Below, piece after piece: positions 9,974 to 20,788 of a stretch of 64,000 nt of DNA. Made by a program: the position numbers and the translations under genes. Under the pieces are notes generated by a model. That model was not told the origin of the DNA. It ran no database searches and saw only the letters and a list, made by a program, of their open reading frames with translations. Source of the DNA: Hymenoscyphus infarciens. Lineage: Eukaryota; Ascomycota; Leotiomycetes; Helotiales; Helotiaceae. Location of the stretch: positions 62,001 through 126,000 of the forward strand of contig LLCB01000113.1 of the NCBI GenBank assembly GCA_001414345.1. Reading direction: 5' to 3'. The first letter of the stretch is position 1. Each line of letters starts with the position of its first letter.

Positions 9974-11401
9974 GTTTGGAGAGCCTCGGAGTGAGTTCTG
10001 GCCGGAGGGGGATCGAATGTGTACTTAATATGTACTACCTCCATATGTGTACAAAAACGGAGTTTGGGGTCAATGACATTGTTGTATCATATGGTGGACA
10101 AGCATTGGGGGGCTGAATATCACCCAGGATTAAAAGAGCTGGGTACGAATGGTCATCTAGCTCTGCACAATTTTCTGTGGTCACATTGGTCTGGAAACAT
10201 CACGATTCAGTAACCTGTTTATCACCAAGTGGTGTTCAACGGCCTATATAGCTGTTCTATTTTTCATGTAGTCACGACACTTGGGTATACTCAGAGAGAG
10301 AAAAGCCTGGAATCGCCTTGTATGAATAGAACTAGTAAGTGCACCTTTCCTAGTAGTTGACTCTAGCGACAATAATCTCAAGGGCTTGGGTGTGGTGCGA
10401 TCATCCTGGACCGTCAACCCCCGCGATTCGAATCTTATATACTGGGCTACCTAATACTCCGGACGCGGCCAGGGTCGTGCCTTCTCTTCTCATTGTGGTC
10501 GAGGTGGGTCAACAGTCTAGACTAAGCTCGACTTCCAGAGGGAAGTAGCGACCTCGAGAGTCTCCCGTCGTCTGGAGGTGTCAAGTCGATGCATTGAAGT
10601 CGTGGAAGGAATGATCATCAGGTCGGACTTAATGGTTCTCGGGAAGCGCATTGATGTACCAATGGTTATAAAAGCTTTTATTTATCACTTCTTCACCACA
10701 TCCTTGGAATCATCATTCTTCCAAACTCTGTTCGCCAAGTGGTGTTCGTTCTACTGTTAAGTTTTGTATTACCTTGTTATATTCTCCTGTTTTCGGACCT
10801 GTTATCGTGGTTTGGAGGGAATGGTTGGAGAGCAAGATGAGGAGTGCTATATGCGACTAGAAAGTACGTATATGCTTATATCGCGAGATCGTAAAGAACC
10901 GAGCTGTCTAAACATTTCTTTCCCATATGTCTTTGGCACGATATTTTGGACATTCACAGAGTTCTGGGCCCCATTGTTGTGGCATTTGCGAAGCCACATC
11001 TTGTTTTGGCGAAGGAAAGTCGCCAGGAAATCCCCACTGAGGACGTTTGTACTACCCCAATTCTTGGCAGCTGGGCAACCATTTGGAGTTGCTTTTTCTA
11101 CGTATACCAGTCATCAATGGCTGGAATCTGGTTGCGTCTTAATAAGTAAACCTCTCGTCAAATCATGATAGGAAAGAGGACGGGAGATGTGCAGCTGATC
11201 ACCACTTTAGGAAAGCCTTGTTCGATATACGCTTCAGTGGCACAACCAAAAAGAGAAAGCTCAGCACACCATCATCAGCGCGAATGTTCGAGACCCCTCA
11301 TTGATAAAGCTAAAAGTGTTACGTGGAGAACAAGTTCTATGAAACACCTCCATTATACCTTAAGATCGAAAAGTACGATACCAACCACTTCTTCTGTAAG
11401 T
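9974..11401. other. Intergenic, no supported gene
   Basis: Short frames here have no recognisable domain. A frame at about 10900-11149 reads plausibly (DIHRVLGPIVVAFAKPHLVL) but is short and has no start or splice context I trust. The 11165 reading frame runs through into the next gene, so part of this stretch may be its 5' leader. Confidence 0.4.
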
Positions 11402-12955
11402 ATGGCAGATACCGCAGCGCAATTCGACCCCACTGGCTTGATAGTTCCTGCATTCCGACTGGCAAATCTCGTTGGGAAAGGCATTTACCATTGGGTACAA
11501 AATCGCGAAGACAAGACTTACTCCAGGGAAGTCAGCCAAGGCGGAACCGAGACATCTCGCGAAAAGCCCAACGATATACTTCTTGTTTTGGCAACTCTTG
11601 GGCAGCGGCTGATGGCTCTGGATGTTATCGAACACTCGGTTCATTTTGAGGCAGTTCAGGCAGTACGAGATGCATTCAGGACCGGCGGAGCTCAAGAAGA
11701 TGACATGGGGACGACTTTCGATGGTGCGGGTGAGGTTGTGCAATTTGCCATAACATGCGCCATGGTGTTTTGCTCCGAATGTTGGCCTATGCACATGTGG
11801 CGAGGGTTTGGCTGTGGAGTGCTGAATCAAATGAAGTGGGCGAACCCCAAGGATTCGAGCGTTTGGTGTCAGGAAACGGATAACTCGATTGCGTGGCTGA
11901 AAAGCATACCACATCCATGGAAACTACTCAAAAAGTCCCCAGCAAAAATGGGTCGAACGAAACCGATAATAGAAATGGATAAGAGTTGGAGTGGGAAAAG
12001 GGCCGCGAGAAATACGAAGAGCCTCATGAGTGACATTGTTGGAGAATACGAAAAAGGAGGATTTCCGCAGCCACGACATCCCTACAACCATATCAGAATC
12101 AGCGGTTGGTACTTTCCATTCGCCGGGTGGAATAGTGACTCGATGTACGAAGATTTGGGGCACTCTGTCGACAAACTTTTGACCTCAGGTCAAGCCGACC
12201 CGGGAAGAATCCTCTATACATGGACAGTTGGGAAACGCGCAGAGCTTCGTACCGGAGAAGCGATTGCATTATTTGTTGGCGGCTCAGAACATATCGGCGC
12301 ACTTGCAGAATGGCTTGAGGGTTTGAATGGGATGAACTTCAAAGTTTTTCAAGATTCGGATATGGATTTCAGTAAACACAAGTACAAGTCCTCTACAAAG
12401 AAGGTTTTGATGAACGCCAGTGGGAACAAATTTGGGATTAAGGGCAAACCGGAAGTTATGGTTGGAATTAACGAACCGGTTTCTGTCGGTCAAGTTTTCC
12501 CGCAATCTCAGAGACTTGACTTTGGTGTTGGTTCCGTTAAGCCAATGCCGAGTTTCTATCCTTCTACACCTGTCTCACTGTTCTCACCACCTATGTCGCC
12601 AACATCGCCAATGTCATCAAATCCACCAACTTCACCAAGTTTCCCGATGTCACCAGGCTCACCAACTTCATCTTTTTCCTCCCCACCAGCATACTCTCCC
12701 GCCCCGAATTCTCAGCCTGGATTCTCTCCGACACCACCGGCCGTAAAACGAAGGCCAGTACCATTACCACCGCCAAAGGTCATTCGAACTGTTACCGCAA
12801 CACATCCTTTTACTCCTCACTCGGATCAAGAACTTGGATTCTTGCAAGGGCAGTCGTTGGAAATACTTGACGATACATCTACTGATGGATGGTGGAAGGC
12901 AAGAATTACAACAACTGAGAAGGTTGGCATGATTCCTTGCACTTTTGTGAAGTAA
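11402..12955 (+). CDS. Protein with proline-rich linker and C-terminal SH3 domain
   Basis: I chose the ATG at 11402 (MADTAAQFDPTGLIVPAFRL), giving 517 residues. The same frame is open back to an ATG at 11165, but those 79 residues look unconserved. The N-terminal two thirds match nothing I know. Around residues 380-455 is a Pro/Ser-rich linker with repeated SP and PP motifs, of the kind SH3 domains bind. The last 57 residues form an SH3 domain: IRTVTATHPFTPHSDQELGF (in place of the usual ALYDY), then LEILDD, DGWWKAR and GMIPCTFVK. It is a likely adaptor or scaffold in signalling or cortical actin. No introns are needed. Confidence 0.7.
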   Translation: MADTAAQFDPTGLIVPAFRLANLVGKGIYHWVQNREDKTYSREVSQGGTETSREKPNDILLVLATLGQRLMALDVIEHSVHFEAVQAVRDAFRTGGAQEDDMGTTFDGAGEVVQFAITCAMVFCSECWPMHMWRGFGCGVLNQMKWANPKDSSVWCQETDNSIAWLKSIPHPWKLLKKSPAKMGRTKPIIEMDKSWSGKRAARNTKSLMSDIVGEYEKGGFPQPRHPYNHIRISGWYFPFAGWNSDSMYEDLGHSVDKLLTSGQADPGRILYTWTVGKRAELRTGEAIALFVGGSEHIGALAEWLEGLNGMNFKVFQDSDMDFSKHKYKSSTKKVLMNASGNKFGIKGKPEVMVGINEPVSVGQVFPQSQRLDFGVGSVKPMPSFYPSTPVSLFSPPMSPTSPMSSNPPTSPSFPMSPGSPTSSFSSPPAYSPAPNSQPGFSPTPPAVKRRPVPLPPPKVIRTVTATHPFTPHSDQELGFLQGQSLEILDDTSTDGWWKARITTTEKVGMIPCTFVK

Positions 12956-14344
12956 GAGGGAGTTCTGAATTTCGACTCTGACTATGAATTCTGGGGGCTT
13001 TTGGTGTTTTGTTTTTGTTTCTGTTTCTTGATGCGGGGTTGAATGTCGTTCTCGTTTTTGTTTAGGGGGAGGCAAGCGTTACGCCAGCTGAGAAAGTCGG
13101 CAAGGTTCCTCGGTTAACATCTGAATTCTGCCCATGTCGATTTATGGGTTTTGGTGTTGTTGGTTGTTGGCTGTTATGGTTTTGTTTCTTAATTCGGAGC
13201 TAAACGTCGTTCTCGTTTTTGTTTGATGCGAGTGGTGTTCTTCCCTTTAATGCTATAAACGGGGTTCAAACACTGAGATTTCAGACCTCGGTTTGCATGG
13301 AATTTCTAAGTCACTTCAACTTGTCGCCACTCATCTTATTTGTCTCAATCTCCAGAACTCATTTTCCTCAATTGTCTATCACCTCCTTATCATAATTCGT
13401 GCCAACCCTTTTTCATTCGTGAATTACATATATACAAACAGTAAGTAGCTAGGCGGCGATGTTCGGCAGACTTTCCTTGAATTTCAGCTTTCAGCATATA
13501 GTTGCCGTGGAGCCCCTGCGTAAGGATACTCAGGTCCAGACCAGGGGCTCGGTTAAGACAGCCTCAGCTCAGGCAATGAGAAGCACTTCACCAGAAGCAA
13601 CAAATGTTCAGGCTTCGGGAATAATTCCCTAATATTTTATGGCAGTTGACAAGTAGCTGCCGGAGAATTCTGGTAATGTACTGGTCTCTTTTACGGGGAT
13701 CCTGGAGCTGAAGGTATCCCCACATCTTGGCAGCCCCTGGATGCCAAGTTCCAGGCAATGCAAAATTTGAGAGTCGAAATGTGCAGATGCCAGCTTTTGG
13801 AGAAGAATTGGAATCGACTTCTGGAGAAACCTTTACTCAAATTATTTTGAACCACCAGACAACCAAGTCAAACGGTCCTCGCAAGATGTTTGACCAACAA
13901 CTCCTCACGCCAATCGCCCAACAGGGTTGAGGGCCTTCTCTCCACAATTAAGGTCCCGGGCGATCTCGACGATCGTGTCCGACTGTTGATTGAGGCGCAA
14001 GGAAATCATCCGAAAATACCAGCGAATTAAAGAGTGTGGCGGAGCACAAAGTTACCGCCCATAACAAGGAAAAGATGGTTGGTGCATTGCGGCATGAAAC
14101 CCCCTTCTAAACGCGCTTTGTGGTGTGTTGGTCCAGCGCAACCAGAGGCGAAACGCACGAGTCACCAACGGTTAATTGGGCCCCTCGTACCTCTGACAGT
14201 TTAATATAACGATGTGTGCAGTACCGACGTCCACGATCTTTGGTGCGTCTGGAACCACCATTTCTTTTACTTCTCCTCGTAAATAATTCACGACATTTTT
14301 TCCCGATCATCCAAGACGATACGATTTCGAGGAAGGAAGGAAAG
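12956..14344. other. Intergenic, no supported gene
   Basis: A short frame at 13459-13632 (MFGRLSLNF...) and another at 13727-13930 are open but lack family resemblance. The final part presumably holds the promoter of the Tvp38 gene. Confidence 0.45.
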
Positions 14345-15425
14345 ATGTCGAACATGGCATTGGCGATGGAAATGGAATCGCCTAGCGACAGGAAAGCCGG
14401 CCGGCCGGGAGTTGAGGAGGTTGGATATGAATATAAGCCCGTTGACTGGAAGTCTTATTTCACGAAACCGAAATATATACGTGAGGTTTCCGGTTCGGTT
14501 TTCTCTTCTGATTCTTAGACTGATTTTCATATAGCATGGCATATTTTAACGATCGTTTTGACTGTTGGTGTGGCATTATTCACGATACATCATAATGAAA
14601 TTGTCGAGGTATGTTATGAAAGAAAGAAAGGGAACGGGGAGAGAAAACAAATACTAACAAGCACAGTACTTAAGACCTCTCGCTGTGAACATTCGCGATA
14701 TACCCGGCGGCTTTGTTATTCCGGTACTTATCTTGATCGCCATTTCTTTCCCTCCATTATTCGGCCATGAACTTGTCGCTTTACTTTGTGGTGTTGTCTG
14801 GGGTTTATGGACTGGATTTGCTATCGTAGCCGTCGGGACCTTCGTAGGAGAGGGTATGAATGCCATCCAAGCTATTCTTGAACAAATGCTAACATGGAAT
14901 AGTTGGAACTTGGTATGCGTTCAAATACGCTTTCAGAAGAAAGGCCGTCAAACTCGAAAGATCGAATCTCAACTACGGTGCTTTGGCAAGATTGACCCGA
15001 GATGGTGGATTCTGGGTATGTTATTTCCCTCTCCGCGGAATCTACAACCACTAACCCGTATTTAGGTCGTCCTCGTTATCCGTTTCTCCGTCGTTCCATC
15101 ACATTTCTCCACTGCCGTATTCTCCACCTGCGACGTGAAATTTTGGCACTTCGCAGTCGCAACCTTCCTCACTCTTCCCAAACAAATCATCATCGTCTAC
15201 TTCGGAACCCTCCTCGTTACGCAATCCAAGAATAACCTCGTTAACACCATCGTACTGGGCATCACATTTCTCTTCACGATTATTGCCGGGGTTTACGTGT
15301 ACATGAAGATGCATAAGACGAAGAAGACATTGCTCGCGGAGCAAGATGAGAGGTTAAGATCAATTGATGATTACAACACGGATTTTGGACTGAATTCGGC
15401 GGGCCACTTGAATACGAAACATTGA
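14345..15425 (+). CDS. TVP38: Tvp38/TMEM64 family Golgi membrane protein
   Basis: There are five exons: 14345-14480, 14535-14608, 14667-14853, 14903-15015 and 15066-15425. All junctions keep phase and give 289 residues. It has a cytosolic N-terminus ending VDWKSYFTKPKYI, a first membrane helix (WHILTIVLTVGVALF), then the VTT/SNARE-associated core: IRDIPGGFVIPVLILIAISF, FGHELVALLCGVVWGLW, TFVGEVGTWYAFKYAFR, and after it VLVIRFSVVPSHFSTAVFS and the CDVKFWHFAVATFLTLPKQ segment. A final helix (IVLGITFLFTIIAGVYVY) and a charged tail close the protein. The family acts in Golgi/ER membranes, and DedA/VTT relatives are lipid scramblases. Downstream neighbours are convergent. Confidence 0.9.
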
Positions 15426-16140
15426 GGGTTGGGTAGGATTTAATACTTGATTTTTGGCTTTGGAGTTTGGTTTGGTTGCTTACCTTTGGGGTTACTGGTG
15501 AGGGAAAACAGAAAAAAAACACGAATTTGGGATTGTATGATTGGTATGATCAAAGTACATGATGGGGCGTTCAACGTTCGACTTTTTGTACAAAGTGGCC
15601 GCTTGGTCCCAGGTTGAATAGATGCAAATCTCTTCGAGCATTTACATCTTTCACTACACGTATCAATATACAGGAGAAGGAGAACTCGTGTCTAAGCTTA
15701 GTCAAGTAAACCCATATACTACTTCACATTCCGCTACATTTTCCATCTAAAATGCTGTTAGCACCGAGAGACAAATTCATCTAAAATAGGTCTTGGAAAA
15801 TGTTATAACCCGGAAGGAAAAAAGAGAAACAAATGGAACCTGCAATCTTGAATCAAGCACCATCCTGGTAGACAATAAAACTGGCAGTAAAAACTCTAGG
15901 TTCGTACCTGCCTTAACTCTACCTAAGAACAATTGTTCTAAACATTTTGAACAATTTAACAAAATAATCCAAGTCTTTTCAAACAAGGATTCTAATTGTC
16001 CCACACCATCAAGATAAATACTAAGCATTAAGAGAGGAAAAGAGGTAAGGCAACTATCCACTTCCGCTTTTATAATTGGAAGATAAGGTTTACTAGTAGG
16101 TCACGTGGAAGCTCAATTCGCCCCGCTATTTTTCGGCTAC
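15426..16140. other. Convergent intergenic region
   Basis: It lies between the 3' ends of the Tvp38 gene (+) and the HeLo-like pseudokinase gene (-). It holds 3' untranslated sequence and no supported gene. Confidence 0.6.
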
Positions 16141-18084
16141 CTACAAGACAATTTCTTGGATCCTCTCGAGCACATTCTCAATATATCGCACCCCAATCAC
16201 AATTCCATCCTTATCCTCCAAGCTCAAGGCATCTGCTCCAAAGCCATCCCTCTTTCCGCCAGAACCTTCTAAGTCTAGGCATCGCAAACACGATAACACA
16301 ACACCGGTGTACCTTCTCCCTAGTCGATTTGGAAGCTCACTGGCAGCAAGGCCTTCCAGTTTGATTTTGATTTGGGATGCGTATTCTTTCCTCCGTTTCG
16401 AGTCCGGATCATTCGATCCAAGTAAACCGTTTGGAAATGGCATAACTTTGGAATCATAGAGCACAAAAGAGGTCCATAACCCTATTTCAAGAAGCACAAC
16501 ACCTAAGCTGTAGATATCATGCTGCATCTGATAATCTACCTCGGGGTGCGTCCCTTGACGACTTGGGTGACGATCTTTTATTACCTGGTCAGCTCAATTC
16601 TATACACTCGATCATGTACTTACACAAGTTGTGCTCCCAGATATCGTCTCCTGCGCGATAAGTGTGTCCGTCCTCGAGGCGAAATTGTTCCAAACCCGCA
16701 AGGAATGGCGATCCTATTTCCGAGTGCTCATTCTGAAAAACTATGATCGTTTCAGGCCGTAAATTCTTGTGTACGAATTGGAAGGTATGAACAAATAGAA
16801 CTGAGCTAGCAATTCGCTTCGCCAAGCTGAGGCGTTCGTCCAGAGGATACGATTTTTCGGAGAGAAGGACACTTCTTAAGCTTTGAGGGCTTATTAGACC
16901 TGGCGGAATATCAAGCACGAATGTGAATGAAGCCAGTTCTTGTGCATTCTCGTTTTTGATTACGCCTCGGCATTTCAAAAGACCAAAGGTTGTTGGGTCG
17001 ACCTCCGCAAGGATCCGGGCCAGGTTTCTCACTTCCTTGGCGGTCTTGTTGACATTTGCTGCTTGATTCAACACCATTTTGTCGATGAGCACGGTCGTTC
17101 CTTCCAAATTGGAGAATTGGACTGAAGAGTGAGCAATCATTGAAGGATCAAAGTGATGTTCTTTAATCCAGACTGTTTGGAGATTCTCGGTCGTTCCTTC
17201 CTCAATTGCTCTCGCCGCGATCCGGATTCCTTTCGCTGCTGCAACGATTGGAATTTGTTTCGTGCTGTGCTTCTTTCCTTGCTCTTCTAGTCTGTTGTCG
17301 ATATCGCCAATGGACATCTGCATGATTAATATCCAAGTTGGGTCGTATCTAACTTGCCACTTCTCAATATCTTCGACGATCTTATAGAGCGAGTCCTTCT
17401 TTGATACATATTTCAGCTTTTTTGATGTCGACATGCCCCCCAAATTTCGCATCCTTGCCACGATGTCTATTTCCTCGTGCTTCACTTTGTCCTTCCACTT
17501 TTCGTCTTTTTTCTCGCTCTCGAGTTGATTAATTATCAAAGTTGCTGTCTTCAATTTCCCTTCCAGCTGAGAGAGAACTTGAGATTGAATGTCCTGCAAC
17601 CTTTTATCGAGGTTCCCGGCTATCTTCTGCAGTATTTCAATTTGCGCTTCCATCTTGACCCAGTTGCTTTCGATGGTGATGAGAAGCGCGGACGCTTCAT
17701 CTTCTGCGTGGAGGTAGCTCTGGCACCTTTTGACAAATTTTCTTCCATATCTGAACTTCTTATTAGTTTTATATTTGAATCAAGCTGCATCATGAACATC
17801 GTCCCGGTTCTTAAGGCAAGGGCATCAATGTATGTAGCCATTCGTGGCGGTCCGTGAAAACATTGTACAAGATGATCTCAGAAAAACACTGGTTATTCTA
17901 GAAGACCTTGCACAATATCAGCGAGTTAGTGGCGAATAAACAGTGTCGTAATCTTCTGAAGCCGTTCGCGAAATGGGAAGTCAAAGGGCATGACCAACTA
18001 CACCCCGTGGTGGGGGTAAAAGTTAACTTACTTCAGACACTGATCAGCGAATGCCACCACTGCCAACGCGGTTCCAGGCTCCAT
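16141..18084 (-). CDS. HeLo-like domain plus pseudokinase
   Basis: I assembled three exons: 18084-18032, 17750-16624 and 16574-16141. The introns are 281 and 49 nt, all junctions keep phase, and the product is 537 residues. Residues 1 to about 110 open MEPGTALAVVAFADQCLKYG, then SALLITIESNWVKMEAQIEI, a helical bundle typical of fungal HeLo/HET-S-type proteins. The second half has a kinase-like fold, but key residues are gone. The HRD position is H345-K346-N347 (VHKNLRPETI), the DFG site reads AGLEQF, and there is no glycine loop. The later HDIYSLGVVLLEIGLW helix is intact. It should therefore be a pseudokinase. HeLo domains can insert in membranes and kill cells in incompatibility reactions. 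It is divergent from the active kinase at 18478. The long first intron is the least certain part. Confidence 0.75.
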
Positions 18085-18477
18085 GACAAAGCTACCTTTC
18101 CATTTATACAACGATGGGGGCTGTCTCTTCAGTTTTATGACCAAATGAAAGATGGCTTTCTGCTGTCTGCCTGGCTGGCGGTTATGGTACAGCCACCGCG
18201 AAATGATTGGGTGCTGAGGTCGGAAACATGCCCCCGACCAAAATACCATGTCCAGTCGCGGCTGAACAACTTGGCATAGCCTCGACAGCTCGACTCTCTA
18301 GATTTCCTTCACAGCAAATCCACATACTGCAGTCAGACTTCACCACCCTCATCCAAGCAAGAGAACGACCGGCTCGAAACTCACCCAATGAGTTAAACAA
18401 AACCGCCATCCGCGAGGGAAAGTAGCGCTGCCGATCGCTCTCGTTGTACGGTTACTCCGACCGGGAGGCTATGGGCA
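18085..18477. promoter_or_regulatory. Shared divergent promoter region
   Basis: These 393 bp separate the starts of the HeLo-like pseudokinase gene (-) and the kinase-SH3 gene (+), so regulation is likely shared. Short frames cross the region but have no domain. I recognise no particular binding site. Confidence 0.55.
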
Positions 18478-20664
18478 ATGTCCAAGCACCGGATGTCTTA
18501 TATTTCCGATTTGGAGCACTGGCGAATCGAGGCGAAAGAAGCGACCTTAGATTACGTTGAAGAAATTCATGTCGTATCCGATTCTACGCGGGGCATTCGA
18601 CCGCAACGAACTACACAAAAATGGGAGGTCCTGCGAATTCTCCGTCGTGGTGGGGGCGGGGAAGTACGCCTTGAAAGACATGGAGACAAGCAGAGAGCTC
18701 TGAAGAGAATTTGGACCACACCGGAAACATTGAATGACGCAGATTATGAAAGAGAGTTGAAGGCGCTACTTGAGTTCTCAAAACCCAAAGTATTTTCACT
18801 GCGCAAACTCATGGAGTCCAACTTATTAATCATGCGCAGTACAGGGAAGCCGCCTGCTTCGTGGAATTCTACGGTTGGTTTGCTTATGGTAGAGAGATTC
18901 TTCTAGCAATGGAATACATCCCTCTTGGTGACCTTGACGATGTTATTGGGGAAAACAAGGTGAGCGAAGCGGAAGCGAAAGAAATTGCTCTTCAAATCCT
19001 CACAGGATTAAATATTATGCATTTGGAGTCGTTCACCCACCGAGATCTCAAACCTGGAGTAAGTCTTCGTCATCAAGAATATGCTGTGAGCTGAACTAAA
19101 CAATTGTGTGCAGAACGTTCTGGTCGTCCATGGCCGACCAGATTGGTGGGTGAAACTGGCAGATTTCGGCTTGAGCAAAAGGTTGACTGGTAGCACGGTA
19201 CTGGATACCAGAGCAGGGACTTTGTCATATATGGCTCCAGAGGTTCGACTACCTTGGATAATGAGCTCCTCTTCTTCTACCATAGAATACACAAACTTGG
19301 TCGACCTTTGGGCACTAGGATGTATTCTTTACCGACTGGTTACTGGCGCCATACCATTCCCACGCGAAAGAGTCCTCGAGGACTACTGCCAAGACAGGAT
19401 GCCTTTTCCTGAAAAAGGACTTTCCTGTCTCAATTCTTTGGGCGTACATTTTGCCAAGCAACTTCTACAAGCGAACCCTGGTAGGAGAATTTCTAGCTCA
19501 GAGGCTTTGAAACACCCATGGATTACAGGTCAGTCTGTATTATTAATAACTAACCATGTCGAAGCTGATTTTCCCTTCAGGGAATGGCGACAGGCGGTCT
19601 TCAATCGTTGATCGGTACGCACCAAGCGCACAGAATGAATCTGGCGAAGTTGATTCTCGTAATATTTTGCAACCAGCTCTACAGCAGTCCTCGAGTTTAC
19701 AGAGTATTTTGGAGACCTTTGAATTCTCTGAGCATTACAATTCTGTTTCCCACGCTGGATTGAAATCGGTCGATTTTTCTAGCCAGTCGGACCTATCGCA
19801 GCCAGATCTATCTGCAACCGTCCTACCTCGCTTGGAATCTCGGATTGAGGAGACCAAAAACACATATTCTGGGTCGCAAGAGAGTGTTTCGGAGGGCAAA
19901 GAACGGACCAAAAAACATTTCCTGCAGGAGAACTCCGTTGGCGAAAATGAGTATCTGAGAATTACACCCAAGGAACTCAAAGAAGATTCTACGATGGACA
20001 AGTTGCAACAAGAAAATATCTTACAGGAAATTGAAGTAAAGAGACAAGATGAGAGTGTTACGCAGAGTTCAGCCTCTTTGTTAACCGAAGATGCATCAAC
20101 AGAGGCATGGAAAGGTGGTGCACCAACTTATGCTTATTCGAGATATCGCCTAGGTGCCAGTTCCAGTACAACGCCAAGTATAGGGGTAACGATGATTGTA
20201 GGTTTGTTCCGATCATTGTATGTCACCCTAGTTTTAAAGTTTTAATCATCTTATAGGCAGCTTCTGACTACACTGCGCCACCCAACTATAGTAGTGGGTT
20301 GAGCTTCACCAAAGGGACAATCCTTTATGATGTAGTGAGTTCTAAAAGTAGAGTTCCATTCTTCTTACTTATCACTAACGCGCTTGAGACTCCAGCTGGT
20401 ATTGAACCTGGCTGGGTCAATGGACGTTTAAGTTTCGATGGGAAAATAGGACTGTTCCCAGAGAAATACCTAGGAAGAGCGTTCCCTGGAAGTTCAGCAA
20501 GAGAAATATTAAGAGAAGAAGCGAGGCTGCGAGATATAGAAATCAATGTTCAACGACAAATCAACGAGAAGAGACAAGAGCTACTAGCTCGAGAAAGCCA
20601 ACTGAGAGAAATAGAGGCAAGGATGCTGAGAGAGCAAGAGTCTAAATCACCAGAAATTTGTTGA
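18478..20664 (+). CDS. Ser/Thr protein kinase with SH3 domain, 3' end replaced by an LTR
   Basis: There are six exons: 18478-18789, 18840-19058, 19114-19528, 19581-20197, 20257-20334 and 20389-20664. All are in phase and give 638 residues. The kinase domain looks active: glycine-rich RRGGGGEVRL, Lys76 (ALKRI), H171-R172-D173 (THRDLKPGN), D194-F195-G196 (LADFGLSKR) and SYMAPE. The CAMK-like C-lobe ends ALKHPWITG. A Ser/Glu-rich linker follows. Residues 522-576 are an SH3 domain (AASDYTAPPNYSSG ... PGWVNGRLSFDGKIGLFPEK), then a Glu/Arg coiled coil. The present stop (TGA 20662-20664) is made by the first bases of the inserted retrotransposon. The original frame continues beyond it at 28562 for 42 more codons. 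The kinase and SH3 parts are undamaged, so the truncated protein may still work. Confidence 0.8.
20654..20658. repeat. Target site duplication AAATT, left copy
   Basis: AAATT stands immediately before the first LTR base and is repeated exactly at 28557-28561, immediately after the last LTR base. A 5-bp duplication is usual for Ty1/copia integration. Confidence 0.9.
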
Positions 20665-20788
20665 AAGGATAGTATGAGGTTCGATATAATTGTATTGCTT
20701 AAGTAATTCTAGAGGGGAATTGCTCTCTACTTATATATAAGAGGGTTTGGGGAGACCTACATTACGTAATAGGTATAGATATTTAATA
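20659..20788 (-). repeat. Left LTR (3' LTR of the element)
   Basis: 130 bp, aligned without gaps to 28427-28556 with 15 differences, all transitions. The first eight differing sites keep G or C here and the last seven are A or T. It supplies TGTTGA, which ends the kinase frame. A purine-rich stretch on the minus strand just inside (GATTAAGTAGGAG, 20789-20801) fits a polypurine tract. Confidence 0.93.

Noticed and set aside
9532..10044. 170-codon minus-strand frame
   Set aside because: Antisense shadow of the uS17m second exon.
11360..11914. 184-codon minus-strand frame
   Set aside because: Shadow of the SH3-domain gene on the opposite strand.
17620..17841. 73-codon minus-strand frame starting MATYIDALALRTG
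   Set aside because: It lies mostly in the proposed first intron of the pseudokinase gene. The frame that joins exon 1 in phase gives the expected HeLo-like start, so this was not called, though an alternative N-terminus is possible.
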